A stretch of DNA of 64,000 bases from Centroberyx gerrardi (taxonomy: Eukaryota; Chordata; Actinopteri; Beryciformes; Berycidae): contig NC_136010.1 of the NCBI RefSeq assembly GCF_048128805.1, forward strand, positions 21,293,480 through 21,357,479. Direction: 5' to 3'. The notes beneath the pieces were generated by a model. That model was not told the DNA's origin and ran no database searches. It saw only the letters and a list, made by a program, of their open reading frames with translations. The position numbers and the translations under genes are program-made. Below, piece after piece: positions 26,072-38,658 of the stretch (within the stretch, counting starts at the first letter, position 1; every line of letters starts with the position of its first letter).

Positions 26072-27562
26072 TTAAGGATGCCGTGATGGTACTGTGTTGT
26101 TTCCTGAAGCCAGACTGGTACAATGAAAGGATATTATTAGTGCTCAGGAACTCCTTCAGTTGATCACTTACCAATCCTTCAAGGACCTTCGACAAGATGG
26201 TTAAATTGGAAATAGGCCTATAATTGTTTAGTGATGTAGGGTCCCCCCCTTTTAACAGAGGGAGAACATGGGCAGATTTCCACATTTTTGGGATGACATT
26301 TTGAGTGAGCGTGAGGTTAAAAATGCTTGATAAGGGTTTAGCAATAGAATCAGCTGCAAGTTTTAAAAAGTATGGTTCCAGATTATCTGGACCTGCAGGT
26401 TTTTTGGTGTCCAGCAAAAGAAGAGCTCTGTGAACTTCATCAGCAGAGAAGGGAACGAAATAAAAGGGCTGACCATCAAGAATACAATCAACAATCATGT
26501 CTGAGGAAGGCAACGTTTTTAAAGGCGGGGACTGGTTAAACAGGGAACCGGAGGCAATGAAGTGCTCATTGAAACATTCCAGCATAGCAGATTTTTCAGA
26601 AATGGATGTGGTGTCCTTAACAATGCAAGGAGGCAGTTCATTACGAATATCAGTGGCTGAAACAGATTTGATAGCTTTCCAGAATTTCCTGGGATTATTC
26701 AAATTGTTAGTCGTTGCAGACAAATAAAATTCAGACTTGGCTCGTCTGGTAAATGAAGTGAAACGGTTGTGTAGTTGCCTAAAATGGAGCCAATCAGCCT
26801 CAGTCCCTGTTTTCCTAGCCTTCGCACAAGCCAAATTTCTCTCATGGAGTAACTTAGCCAGGTCAGGGGAAAACCAAGCGTTGTCTCGTCCCTTCACTCT
26901 AAACCGCCAAACAGGAGCATGTTTATCCACAATATGCGAGAACCAATCATAAAAAAGTGTCCAAGCATTTTCAACATCATCAATGAGATCGATTTTTTCC
27001 CAGTCGTGGTAAAATAAATCATGTAAAAAACCTTGTTCAGAAAAGTGCTTCATATCTCGTTTTATAACAAAACGAGGCTTGGACTTGGGAATTTTGGCGT
27101 TTCTAATTGCAGAAATTACACAGTGATCACTAATATTGTTTGCAAAAATACCAGTCTCAGAGTACTTGTGGGGAGCATTAGTTAAAATCAGATCAATTAA
27201 AGATGATTTCTCTGGGTATTTGGGGTTAGGGTGTGTGGGGCACCCGATAATTTGGGCAAGATTTAGTGAGCTACAGAGATCTTTAAAACCGTCAGATATA
27301 GGCTTTAGCCAATCCCAATTTAGGTCACCTGTCAAAATGATCTCGCTGTACTGCAGCTGTGATAGTAACTGCGACAGCGTTGGAAGTGCATCAGCAACAG
27401 CTGACGGCGGTCTATAGCACCCGACTATAGTGATGAGCCCTTTAGATATCTCAATATTTAGGGCCAGAAACTCCAATTGTTTGTTGACAGATTTGGAGAG
27501 CGCAACATTCACAAGAAATTTGCTCTTTACAAAAGTAGCTACCCCACCCCCTCTCTTGGGGC
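26072..27562 (-). pseudogene. Endonuclease and RT N-terminal part of the LINE
   Basis: A minus-strand frame open from the truncated 5' end carries endonuclease motifs in order: RPKRGGGVATFVKSKF, ILTGDLNWDWL, LIDLILTN and NISDHCVIS (the SDH catalytic motif). It is followed by an RT start with ALLLLDTKKPAGPDNL, PISNLTILSKVLEGLV and QSGFRKQHST. It is missing the endonuclease N-terminus, so it was truncated on insertion. Confidence 0.85.
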
Positions 27563-29172
27563 GAATGTAGCCTTACACTTCCAGAGGAGCCTACAGAAGA
27601 GAGTGTTATCCCACCCCAAGATGAGACAATTGCTGAAGAGATGATGGAGGCAGTTATTCAGGCTCTGTCAGATGATTTTGATGCAGTGCCAGAAAGTATT
27701 GATGATGATCCCAGTATCAAAGAAGCACTTGCCGGCGCAGAAGTCACAGAGGTTAGCACTCCTGAGGAACCTGCTGAAGAAGTAATCCCTAACAAAGAAG
27801 TAGAACCAGAGGAGAACATTGAAGTATCTGAAGATGCTTTGGCACAAAGTGAAACCACTGAAACAGATGAACAGAAGAGAATGCCAGCTCTTTTAAAGAA
27901 GAATCAACCACTGACTTGTTGGAGAGTATAATAGAATCAGTTGTTGAAGCCATTTCAGAGAAGCTTGAAATTAATGGAATAGTCACTGAAAACATAGTTG
28001 AGGCATCTGAAGATGTGCCAGCAGATGTGTCACTGGTGGAAGCCATAGAGGAACCTGAACCCAGCCTTTCAGTTCCTGAGGAACCAATGGAGGAGAACAT
28101 TAGCCCTGCTGAAGTATTGTTGGATGATGCATCTGTGGTTGGTGTGGAAGTCATGGAAACCATTGACCCAACTGAGCCCAGCCCTGTTACTTCTGAAGAG
28201 CTTGTGGAAGAGAGCATTAGCCTTCCTGAAGAAGAACCAAAACCTGAAGTGGCACAGGCAAATGAAGATGAAGTCACGGAAGAGATAACATATGAAACTG
28301 ATGTTTCTGGAGATGTTGCAGCTGCAGTAGAGGAGGAGAACATTGAAGAATCCACTGCTACCACTCCAGATGAGCCTGTGGAGGAGAGTGTCAACCCTCC
28401 TGAAGAAGAGTCAACGTTTGGAGAGGTGGCAGAGTGCATTGATACAGTTACTGAGGCCGTTTTAGAGGGTAATACAGACGTACCTGAAAATATGGAGGAG
28501 GAAGCTATTGATGAGGCTGTCTTGGAAGAGAAAAATGATGATGCATGTGAAGATGTGTCACCAGATGAGGGATCTGACTCGTGTGCCATCACTGCTGACC
28601 AGTCTATGGAAGGGGATGTTACTGAAGCAGAAGAAAATAAGGTGACCCTTGAAGTGCTGATGGAGTGTGGTGTTGAAGAAATTGTCATTACAGAGGATGT
28701 TGCAGCTGCAGTAGAGCAAGAGATCATCAAAGAATCCACTGTTACCACTCCAGATGAGCCTGTGGAAGAGAGTGTCAGTGCTCCTGAAGAAGAGTCAACA
28801 TTTGGAGAGGTGGCAGAGTGCGTTGATACAGTTACTGAGGCTGTTTTAGAGGGTAACAGAGGTACCTGAAAATATGGAGGAGGAAGCTATTGATGAGGCT
28901 TATACTTTATTTGGGCTGGTGTTGACCAATTAGAAGTAATTGGATGAAAAACAGATAAATCATAATTCATCCCATTCACCCCCTCCTATCTACCCCACTA
29001 ATTAGGCTTTGTGTATGCCTCGCAGACGGAGAGAACATGGATTCTAGAGCAAGAGCGATTATAGAAATCACTGGATTGTGGAAAAATGTCATCTAAGGAC
29101 TAACTGTGAACCCATCTTTTGTGCTGTTATTCACTGTTATTTGTTGGTGTATCATAAATCGCAGCTAATTGG

Positions 29173-29325
29173 GACAGCAGAAGCCGATCAGTTAGGGGAC
29201 ACTCTTGTGATTGACGGATCATCGGTTCAAATCCCTAGGTGGGAAAATCTTTGTGAAGGGAATGAGAAAGGTTCTTCCAATGCCGTCAGAGTAACTCCTA
29301 CTACGTCAGGAGGCCACTGCTGTAA
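29173..29325 (+). repeat. tRNA-like SINE fragment, unit B copy
   Basis: Duplicate of 8,138-8,290 with one or two substitutions. It shows the same A-box and B-box-like motifs. Confidence 0.5.
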
Positions 29326-31626
29326 GTGAGACAGTGTTCTTATTAATAACGCTGCCTTATTGAGGAATTAAAAATAGGGATTACCCTAACACCTTATTAA
29401 GGAGTGAAAATGTTTTTTTTTTAAAAAGCCACCAGATTCTTGTCACTATAAAACTATTTTAGAGTTTTACTGGTTCCATAAAATCCATCTGAGATCACTA
29501 TTCAGAGGCACATATTTGGGGAGATAGAAGTTTTTCATCACTTCATAAGCTTTAATGCACTTAATACTGTATTCCAAAACCTTGGATGTGTCAGTTTATT
29601 CAAGGTCCTTATGATATAACTGACAGGATGTCAGTCTTTGGTAATGATATTCATTGAAACATTTGGAGCCATTCTACTGTCTTTCATATGGTTACTTACT
29701 TGGTCCGTTGTCCTATAGTGGATATGGAAATGCATTTATTTCTGAAGCTATATTCTATGCATATTAAGGGCCACTGATTAAAGTAGATAACTGATGGCAG
29801 CTACAAGCTTAAACCCCCCCACACATTAATTTGTCTGAAAAGTCTCACGCAATAATTATTAGGCTTTTGGCCCATCTGGACCATGAGCGGCATGGCCTTT
29901 CACTGCATCCTAAATCATCTGCAACATTTCCTCAAACAGTTGCGTCGCCTCATCTTGCTCTGTGCATTTCAGGTTAAAGCTTTTTTTTCTCTAAATGTTC
30001 ATGCTGTCCCTTACTTGTCAGACTCTCATAATGTGTTGTAGTAGCTGTTGTAGCTGTCATGGCTAAGGACCTTTAAAGCTTGTATATATATTGCACATAC
30101 ATTAAGAAACAATAACAGTATGAGCTATGCAGATATTAGTCATTTATTCCTCACAATGATACACATTGATGACCCGATATGAACTGGATGGCATTTGACA
30201 AGTAGCATATTGCATTGCACTGGTGAGATCTGGTGAGATTGCATTTCACTTGTAATGAATAAAAGCTAGCTGATACAGAAAAGCTGTAAGTGATGAGGAA
30301 TGGCTGCAGCTACTATAGATTTTTAAGACAGTCTGGGTTCAATCTCCTGACATTCAGACTAACATACAGAGACAGTGAGCAAACACAATTTCTCACTATA
30401 CCACCAGTGCAGAAAATGATGAAGTGTGCACAAACCCACCGAGGAAGAGCAAAGGACACAAGCTCCCAGCAAGACTTAGCTGTTTACTAGATTGGGGACA
30501 AAAGCTGTTATCAAAAACGCACTTTGCTATTATGGCAAATCAGCCTTTAGATCTAGAGGCCAAAGCATGTGAATACAGTATGACTCACATAACCGTAACC
30601 CTTACTGTATTTAGAAGGCCTCCTCCATCTTGTTTTCCACACATTTCTTCACATCTCATTCATATTTCTTTTCAGGAACCATGACATGGCCATGTTTGAT
30701 GCATTTCTCCAAGATTTACAATGTGTAGCCAATATCCAATAAACTCCCAAGAACTCACCTTGATCTCAGTTCAAGCTCCTTGAGTTTGACTGTAAAATTA
30801 GTAGGGAGACAGAGACACCCTCTGGTATGTTTCTGCTGTTACTGCAGCAAGGTTGAGCTTGAAAATAGGTGTAAACCAGTACAAAGTTATCACATATATA
30901 TTGTTTTCTGATACAAATTCAGATCATGTTGACTCGATTATCTCATTTTTAATATCCGAATAAGGAGAATAGAAGAGAGTAAACAAGGCCATCAGGGAAA
31001 TAAGTCCAGTCATTTCCACGTGTGTTCCTCTGAGCCACACTGTAAAAAAATGTCTGTGAAATTAACAGTGAAGTGCTGTGAAATTATGACATCAAAAAAG
31101 TGTAAATAGAAAAACAATGAAGCAGTGTTTAATTTACAGTAATATTTTGTAAAATACTGAACCAAACACAACTGTTAATTTTAAAGTAAGAATATGTTAA
31201 AATAATCATATTTCTTTGTAGAATTTACAGATTACTGTAGTTCAAACACAGAAAAACTGTAAAACAAAAAGCAATACAATACAGTTAAAATTACAACTTG
31301 ACAGTGTTAAAATAATGTTTTTTGTCAGGTAGTTTTTTTTTTTATACAGAAAGAAACTGTATTACATTTTACAAATTCATATGTTATACTTTACAGATAA
31401 GAATATGTACAAATACAGTAAAATTATGCTAATATGAAGGGTTTAAAAAAACAGGTGATGTGTCTGTTTAGAATTGAGTAGGCCTATATTTAACAATATA
31501 TCAGTAGGCTAGTAAAACTATAATAGTAGTAGGTCACTGTAAAAAAATTGCATTACATATGAACTATTTTTATAGCCTCCCTGATAAAAGAACTCATGAG
31601 TAAGTGTAGCTAATAGCCAATGGATT

Positions 31627-32380
31627 TTAACCCTCCTATTGTGTTCCGGGCAAAATTGGCCGATTACAACTTTCTTCTGTGATAAATATGGTATATTTCA
31701 TCTGACTGACCCAAGTCTGACTTCCCCATACATCCCCACACCACACCCAACCCTCCCCCCACCCATCCCACCACCAACAATCCCACACACACAGACACAC
31801 ACACATGCACATACATACACACAGACGAGAGGGGCCTTTGTTCTCACACACAAACACACCTGCAAAGCTTCAGCTGTGATTCTGACCCAGACTTGACCTC
31901 CTATCATTCATGCCACGGGAACCACAACTTCCAGACAAAACAATATAATGTTAGTTACGGGAACTTATCTCTTTCTCGTGCTTATGTCCCCACCCCACCC
32001 CCACGGGAACCACACCTTCCAGACAAAACGATACATACATTTTCTTGCAGATCTTATAAAGTTTTCTTGAGGCCTTGCTCACCTCCCAGCCCCAGCAGCT
32101 CCCCTAACCCCCCAAGAAAGAGGGGGTAAAAGGAAGAGATGCCAGCTCTGTGCCCCAAGAGACATCAAAACTAGCCTCACCTGCCACAAATGCCATGCCT
32201 ACGTTTGTAAAGCACACGCCAAAATGATCATACAATGCCACTCATGCTCATGAACACGCACGCACACACACACACACACACATATAAATGTATGTTCATG
32301 TTGTTTTTAGGTTGAATCTATAAAATAATAATATATAAAAAGTTGTCATGACTGTTCTTTCTGAATAAAATCACATCAGT
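31627..32380. mobile_element. Possible TTAA-type MITE fragment within the CACTA-like element
   Basis: TTAACCCTCCTATTGTGTTC at the left matches the start of a widespread fish MITE family (TTAA, CCCTCCT ends, GGCAAAATTGGCC inside). CCAC-rich and CA-rich internal tracts follow. The right end is not clear. The segment also holds two copies of a short motif, ACGGGAACCACA(A/C)CTTCC (near 31,915 and 32,003). Confidence 0.4.
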
Positions 32381-33404
32381 CCGTTTTGACCAGAAACAGA
32401 TGTCGCTTATGGCAGCCACCAAATGGGACTATGGTACCAATACATTTTTTTAGATGGTTTCAAAACAGCATCCTGGCTAAACAGATGCCAGTCTGTGATA
32501 ATCCCTCAATTTATTTTCCTCTGGTCTTAACTATAGTCAAAATAATACGTAAATTGTATTTATTTTACTGAAAAACGAGTGGTATTATTACAGATAACTG
32601 AGGTCTATACACCATAAATTCCTAAAATAAGTGTAGAACTTGTAATAATGACTGGTGATGGAATTACAGAAATTTTATCTTTGTCTTCCAAATGGACATT
32701 TAGCTGCTCATCTGTTCCATAGCTGTTCATCAGTCCTTCATTTTTGCATCATATTAATTGTTAATCAATTGTAAATGATAAAATGAAAGGTTTCTGTTTT
32801 TTTCATTACAGAATAATGTCATTTGGTAATATTTATAGTGCCTTAAGGCCATTTTAAATGTAACAGTAATGATTTTCAATGTAAATTTTACATTCCCGCG
32901 AAAATAAACGCCTGTGTTTGAATTTCAAACTAGATGAGCTCTGCCTCGTCAACTCACTGAGCAGTAGAGTTGACGTTGTTTCTGTTCTTTCACTGGACTA
33001 CTTAATTATCGCGGGAGCAGCCATCTTGGCGAAGTTAACGGCTCGTGGCTAGTGTGCCGCGTGCGCCCACTGCCCAGTCTGCCAGCGCATGGAGCTGTGT
33101 GTACATGATGACATGGAGAATCACGATGTGTGGCACTGGTAAACTAACAATTTCTTTTCTTCAAACTTGAAATACATGACCGTTTGTTGTCAGAAAAATA
33201 CTACCTTCTGTTTGTGACCGAGGGTATACTTTGCAGTCATAATAATAACGCCGACTGAATGGGGCTTAATTAGTCTGGCGTTTCATGCTATGTCTGAACT
33301 CTTTCAGTTGTTTTTTTCATGCTGTTGTGGAGCGGTGGTTTTTGCAGCGTCATCCGAGGAGGGTAAAAACTTAAAAAACCAGCGGTTTTGTTAGTTTGCT
33401 AAAA

Positions 33405-33929
33405 ATGATTACCTGCCGTTTTTGCAGCAAAAGACTAGAGACGTTGAGGGGTTATGTGCTGCATTGTAGAGTTCATAGGAACGAACCCCATTGTTTTTTC
33501 AAATGTGTTGGCATTGAGTGCAATCGGACATTTTCTACTTATGCAGCTTTTAAAGCTCATTTCTATCGGGTTCACAATGTGCCTGCACCCTCTGTTACTG
33601 CTACAGCCGTTGTTACAGATTTTAAATGTGCCATTTCGCTGTGTGGGCGCCAATTTCACACAGTGAAAGAACTTATATCCCACTTAAAAGAGCATATAGT
33701 GGAGGGGCGACCTGTGGCATGTCCAGTAACTGGTTGTAAAAATACGTTCACTGTGAAATCATCATTTACTGCTCATATGTCCAGGAAACATAGAGCATGT
33801 TCGGTGGATAGCATAAGTGACATGTACAGGGAAACTATTTCTCAGTCTTCTGCTGTCATTGCATGTGAAGATGCTTCCCAGAGCGAGAGAATTTCAATGA
33901 GACTAGGAATGTATGTTTATTCCACCTAA
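33405..33929 (+). CDS. Transposon-encoded C2H2 zinc-finger protein
   Basis: About 174 residues from ATG 33,405. Three to four Cys2-His2-like units are visible: CRFCSKRLETLRGYVLHCRVH, CVGIECNRTFSTYAAFKAHF plus YRVH, CAISLCGRQFHTVKELISHL plus KEH, and CPVTGCKNTFTVKSSFTAHM plus SRKH. Zinc-finger modules commonly precede the catalytic part in this kind of transposase. The frame ends about 120 nt before the next ORF, and the gap still reads in pieces (LLLPASTIQTIVEEMQNVHE) with stops and frame changes. It is therefore probably the N-terminal part of one longer ancestral protein. Confidence 0.7.
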   Translation: MITCRFCSKRLETLRGYVLHCRVHRNEPHCFFKCVGIECNRTFSTYAAFKAHFYRVHNVPAPSVTATAVVTDFKCAISLCGRQFHTVKELISHLKEHIVEGRPVACPVTGCKNTFTVKSSFTAHMSRKHRACSVDSISDMYRETISQSSAVIACEDASQSERISMRLGMYVYST

Positions 33930-34049
33930 AATTGCAAGGGCAGCTCCTTCTTCCAGCTTCAACAATACAGACGATTGTCGAAGAGATGCAAAATGTGCAT
34001 GAGTTGTGACAGGATTACACTTTAAGTAAACTATGTTCACTTTAAAAAA

Positions 34050-36042
34050 ATGACGTGTCTAACAGATGATGCTATTGCTAAAATCTGTGATTGTGTGAAG
34101 GATTCAGATCTGTTCTCTGTCTGTCATCAGGGACCACTGAGAACAACATATTCAAGAGCTCAGACGTTAAAAAAGATGTTCAAATACATAGAGCCTAAAA
34201 AAGTAACATTAGGAAATGCTGAAAATATGACACAAAGGTTTGCTTACTACATACCTGTGAAACAAACAGTAAATAACTTATTAGAATCAGAATTATGGAA
34301 GAATTCAGTGTCACAACAGTCTTGTGAAACAGACTCAGATGATTTAGGTGACATAAGTGATGGACAAAACTTTTAAGTCCAACCAGTTCTTCATTGAAAA
34401 TCCAGGATGCCTGAAGCTAATTCTGTACGAGGATGCTTTTGAAATTGTCAATCCCCTCGGCTCTGCTAAGAAAAAACACAAAGTTGTTGGAGTATATCTT
34501 TCTGTGGCAAAATTACCTGCTCATGTGCGGTCCAATACTGATCACATGTCCCTTGTCTTATTGTGTGGAGAGAATGACCTAAAACAATTTGGAAGTGCTA
34601 AGGTTTTCTCAGAGATGTTAGTGGATTTAAAAGATTTGGAGGAAAATGGAATAACTGTAGGTGGTGAAACGGTCAAAGGGGCCCTGTATTGTATTGCTGG
34701 TGATAATTTGGGTTCACACAGCATTGGTGGGTTTACTGAAAACTTTAGTAGGTCTCAGTACTTTTGCAGGTACTGTGAAATCACGCGAAGTGAGTTTCAG
34801 AGTGATGATCCAAATGTATGTGGTCCACAGCGCACCCCTGAAAGTTACGATTCTGCTGTTGGTGATCTACCAGCTGAAGACAGTCAACACAGCAAAGGCA
34901 TAAAGGTAAACTCTGTTTTCAATGCTCTGAAATCTTTTCATGTTTGCCAGCCTAGTCTCCCACCTTGTTTAGGCCATGACATATTTGAGGGTGTCTTATC
35001 CTATGATGTTGCACTGTACTTGAAGTATTTCATTAAGAAAAAGAAATGGCTTACATATTCACTTTTGAACCGGCGCATCAAGCAGTTCAAGTACAAAGGA
35101 TCTGATGCTCTCACAAAGCCATGTGCTGTCAACTCTGAGTTGTCCAAGCTTTCGGGTCAAGCCATTCAGAACTGGAATTTGTTAAGGTTGCTGCCTGTAT
35201 TAATTGGTGACAAAGTGCAAAATCCAGAAGATGATGTGTGGCAGTTAACTCTCCAGCTTAAAGATATTGTTGATCTGATTTGTGCGCAAAAGATTTCGTT
35301 GTCACAGGTAGCCTATCTTGACATTATAATCCAAGAATATTTGGAATCAAGAAAGTGTTTATTTCCTGAGAGTACACTAAAACCAAAACACCATTTCTTG
35401 AGGCACTATCCAGCACTAATTTTGAAATTTGGCCCCTTGATCAGAGTATGGACGATGCGTTTTGAAAGTAAACACAGCTACTTCAAGAGATGTGCCAGGC
35501 ATTTGAAAAACTTTAAAAACATCTGCCTAACTTTATCCGAAAGACATCAGATGTTTCAGGCATATCTTTCAGCTGGACCAGGATGCAGTCAGCTTCTGCA
35601 AGTCAAAGACAGTTGTACTTTTTACCCAAACCTTTACAGTGACGCAATTAAACATGCAGTGAGAGAGTTTGGCTTTTCAGAAAACAATACTAGTGTTTCC
35701 ACAGACATACAGTATAAAGGTACATCATATAAAAAAGGGCATTTCCTTGTGTCAAAAAATGATGAGTCCATGGAGTTTGGAGAACTTCTCATTATTTTAA
35801 TTCAAAATGATGCAGCTGTGTATTTTGTGATGGATATACATAAAGCTGACTATCATTCTGAATACCATCTGTACTCAGTGACAAAACAGAGCACAAGGTT
35901 GCAATGTCTTAACATTAACGACTTGGCAGATTTTTATCCGTTACCATCATACATTGTTGACGGGCACCAAGTCATTCCGCTGAAACACAGTGTTGTCAAA
36001 ATAAACATGATCTTGGCCACTGTGGTAGAGAAACCATACTAA
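34050..36042 (+). pseudogene. CACTA-like transposase, split by a frame change
   Basis: Two overlapping frames: 34,050-34,376 (108 residues, ending CETDSDDLGDISDGQNF) and 34,357-36,042 (561 residues). The long one contains LILYEDAFEIVNPLGSAKKK, GDNLGSHSIGGFTENFSRSQ, YFCRYC, LPPCLGHDIFEGVLSYDVAL and PKHHFLRHYPALILKFGPL, then WTMRFESKHSYFKR. This last HxxxHYP...GPL...MRFE-H block resembles the C-terminal domain next to CACTA transposases. The overlap with a frame change at SDGQNF suggests one protein disrupted by an indel. Catalytic acids could not be placed with certainty. The 561-residue part is free of stops, so the decay is fairly recent. Confidence 0.65.
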
Positions 36043-36606
36043 AAATGCACATGTATGCTTAGTAAAAATGATAAAAAATACTATTTGAAAAATATGAAAG
36101 TGACAGCAGTTTTTCCTTCTAGATGTACAGAAATAAAAAGTGTAAATCCTCACTCACATTATATACTCAAAGTAGAGGTTCCTCTTATCTGTATATACTG
36201 TATGTACAGTGTTACTTGACTAAATGTCTAATTACTTTTGTCTTCTTTCATTTGTAATCTTGAAAACTGGTGTCATTCTTCCTTGATTCCAGAAATGACC
36301 GATTTGGAGCAAACATTTCTACGCACCACCATCACTGAGATCTTGCCTGACGTTCCAGAGATGACGAAAGATATTCTAGAAGAGACCTTACAGTCCCTTG
36401 GGGTGGAGACATATGATGATTTATTGAGGAAGCCGATTTGCTGTCAGCGTTGAGGCCAATTCAAGCCCGAAAAGTCCTTGCTGCTTGGAAGCTGACATGT
36501 AAGTCAAGTATTGCAGTACAGGATGCAACCAGTGTCCAAAGTAGCCAGCATAAAAGATCAATCGGAAATATAAAAACATTCACATTGTGTTCCTGATATC
36601 TCTTTT

Positions 36607-36630
36607 TGTGTGTGTGTGTGTGTGTGTGTT
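36607..36630. repeat. (TG)n tract in an intron of the SAMD3-like gene
   Basis: GT-rich tract directly before the acceptor TTTTTGCAG at 36,637, where it serves as an unusual polypyrimidine-poor upstream region. Confidence 0.8.
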
Positions 36631-38225
36631 TTTGCAGGCCAGACTCCTGAAACCAGCAGCTCATCTGTTGGTGTCTCGCCAGGACCTCCGCATCCTTGCA
36701 GTCTCTTTCACCCAGAAGTTCATCCTCAACCTCTTCCAACAGCTGCCAAAGCCCTGATAGAGACTGGGTGGATACCTTTATGATACCGTGGGAGAAGTTC
36801 CCAGAGGAACTGATGCAGTCATTGGAGAGAGGAAAACGACCAAGTCCACAAATGGAGATGGTCCGGATTGTGGTTTGTGAGATGATGCGAAAAAGTTCTT
36901 GCATAAGTAAAAGGATCTCTACTGAAGTTGCCAAAAAGATAGTGGCAAAATCTCCAAAATCTCTGCAAGACATAATAGAGGGAGACGTGATTGGGCCAGG
37001 GTATCACTCTGTAGTCAAGCAATTACAAAATAAGATAGAGAATGTGAAGCGATCCACGACCCCAAAAATAAGAAAACGAAAGCATCGCACTGATGAGTCT
37101 GACACAGACGAAGTCCCTCCAGAACAGAGAGCAGCAATCCAGGACACTTATGGGTGCATTTATTGGGATTTAAAATTCCTGCCCCTTGGAGAGACCCCAG
37201 AGAGCCAGCAGGAGAAGACAGAAAAACTGAAGATGATGTCTCAGCAAACTGATGCAAATCCAGAGGAGGTCAAACTTCTAATGAAGTCGACTTTCTACAC
37301 ACAGCGTAAACAAGTCAACCAGGGGAAAAATATAAAATACCTCCTGGAAGAGTGGCCGTTTTGGTTTGACGAACTTGGCATGGCAGTCCACTTCAAGGAA
37401 CTCACTGGAATTGGGCTTAAAGAAACTTTCACACGGAATGTGGATCAGAAGGGGAACGGCTCCTGAACTACATGAATACTGTTTGTGTGTACAAGAACAA
37501 AAAGTTCCTACAGGCTGTAACAAAGTTTAAAGTAATGAGGGGAGAGCTGAGTGGTTGCTCTGAAGACGTCAAAGAGATGGTGCTGCTTCTGCTATCCTAC
37601 TTTGATGAGAAGGAAGACGCGATGTTCTGTGGAGGACACATGCCTGGCAGGGGAAGTACAGATGGACCAAGTTCACTTGACTCCCACCATTGTTGTGTGT
37701 GGTAAGTTAAAAAAAAATATATTTCTTGGTCTTTCTTCTCTCTTTTGTATTTCTCTATTCTTTCTTCCTTTTCTTTCTCTCTTTTCTGTCTATTTGGACA
37801 CAAATTAATGTTGCACAATATTTTTTGTTACTGTAAGCTCTTAAGGTTAGTCAAAGTGGCCTTAAAAGGCCTTACATTTCTCTCCCCTAAACCTGCGCAT
37901 ACACTGATTTCTGTATTGATGGTAAGCAATTTAACTGACCTTGAAAATTTAAAAACAAATATGCTCAAATTGTTTTGTGAAATGTTTCAGGAAGACAAGT
38001 CTTGTTTTAATTTTGTTTGAATTGTGTTTTTGTTGGTTTTTTTTCTTTTTTGGACGATCCTGCTATTCTTCAAGACGGTTCATGCTGAGTGTGGATCGAA
38101 ACATTGTACACGACAACATCCCCTCCTTCGTTTCTGCCCTGTGCATGATGTTTGGGAGCTATTATTGCTTCAACATCCATTACCCATCAGAGGTGTGTCT
38201 TTTTGGATTGGCTTTATCCAACATT

Positions 38226-38230
<5 letters not shown>

Positions 38231-38315
<85 letters not shown>

Positions 38316-38658
38316 CCTCTCTCTCTCTCTCCCTCTCTCCTCCCCCTCTCTATCCTCCCTTTCTCTCCTCTCTCTCCTCTCCTCTCCCTCTCTCCTCTCT
38401 CTCTCTGCCTTTCTCTCTCCTCTCTCTCCCCTCTCTCCTCCCTCCCTCTGTCTCTCTCCTCTCTCCCCTCTCTCTCCTCCCTCCCTCTCTCTCTTCTCTC
38501 TCCTCCCTCTCTCTCCTCCCTCCCTCTCTTGCCTCTCTCTCTCCTCCCCTCTCTCTCTCCTCCTCCCTCTCTCTCTCCTCCCTCTCTCTCTCCTCTCTCT
38601 TCTCTCTCTCTCTGCTCTCTCTCCTCCCTCTCTCTCTCTTTCCTCTCTCTCTCTCTTC
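38231..38658. repeat. (TC)n / (CTCTCC)n low-complexity tract
   Basis: A 428-bp pyrimidine tract, pure TC at the start and then degenerate CTCTCC/CCTCCC. It sits in the last intron of the SAMD3-like gene. Three overlapping open frames (Ser/Leu-rich) cross it because TC repeats have no stops; they are not genes. Confidence 0.95.

Larger units (their letters stand above)
22798..27562 (-). mobile_element. 5'-truncated non-LTR retrotransposon (L2/Rex1-like) inside the bcas1-A exon
   Basis: The insertion lies between two copies of AATGT and is absent at the matching site of copy B (near 51,048), so the empty site is known. On the minus strand it runs from an endonuclease domain cut off at its N-terminus, through reverse transcriptase, to a short AT-rich tail made of TTTATT-type units. 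The 3' UTR near the left end (ACCAGGTGAGTCCCATTGAG) is a sequence common in fish LINEs. Two DNA elements have since landed in its RT region. Clade assignment to L2/Rex1 is tentative. Confidence 0.85.
7857..28900 (+). repeat. Duplicated unit A (first copy of tandem segmental duplication)
   Basis: This block reappears in the same order and orientation as unit B (28,898-52,413). Matching landmarks include the Tc1-like fossil (12,556 / 42,421), pfdn4 exon 1 (16,892 / 45,110), the bcas1 TATA box (19,029 / 47,266) and the bcas1 big exon (21,282 / 49,534). By eye the aligned parts differ by only a few substitutions per several hundred bases plus many indels. Unit A alone holds a retrotransposon at 22,798-27,562 and a 1.55 kb stretch in pfdn4 intron 3. 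The unit ends inside bcas1 coding sequence. Confidence 0.95.
19062..28900 (+). pseudogene. bcas1: bcas1 copy A: 5' half only, broken
   Basis: Exons 1-5 are intact: noncoding exon 1 to 19,149; exon 2 19,342-19,398 (ATG at 19,360, MGNEHSKNNEITM); exon 3 19,693-19,774; a 24-nt exon 4 20,467-20,490; exon 5 20,670-20,983. Exon 6 starts near 21,282 and is open to 22,797, where a 4.8 kb retrotransposon interrupts it and brings a stop at 22,854. The exon resumes at 27,563 but has a 28-nt deletion near 27,873 and a 2-nt deletion near 28,856 relative to copy B. It is cut off at 28,900 by the duplication junction. All exons coding the BCAS1 C-terminal half are absent. Exon 5 is 6 nt shorter than in B. 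The promoter and exons 1-5 could still feed a transcript that splices into the shared exons further right. Confidence 0.9.

Noticed and set aside
31636-31907. Frames rich in Pro/Thr/His and Cys/Val
   Set aside because: They follow CCAC- and CA-rich low-complexity DNA.
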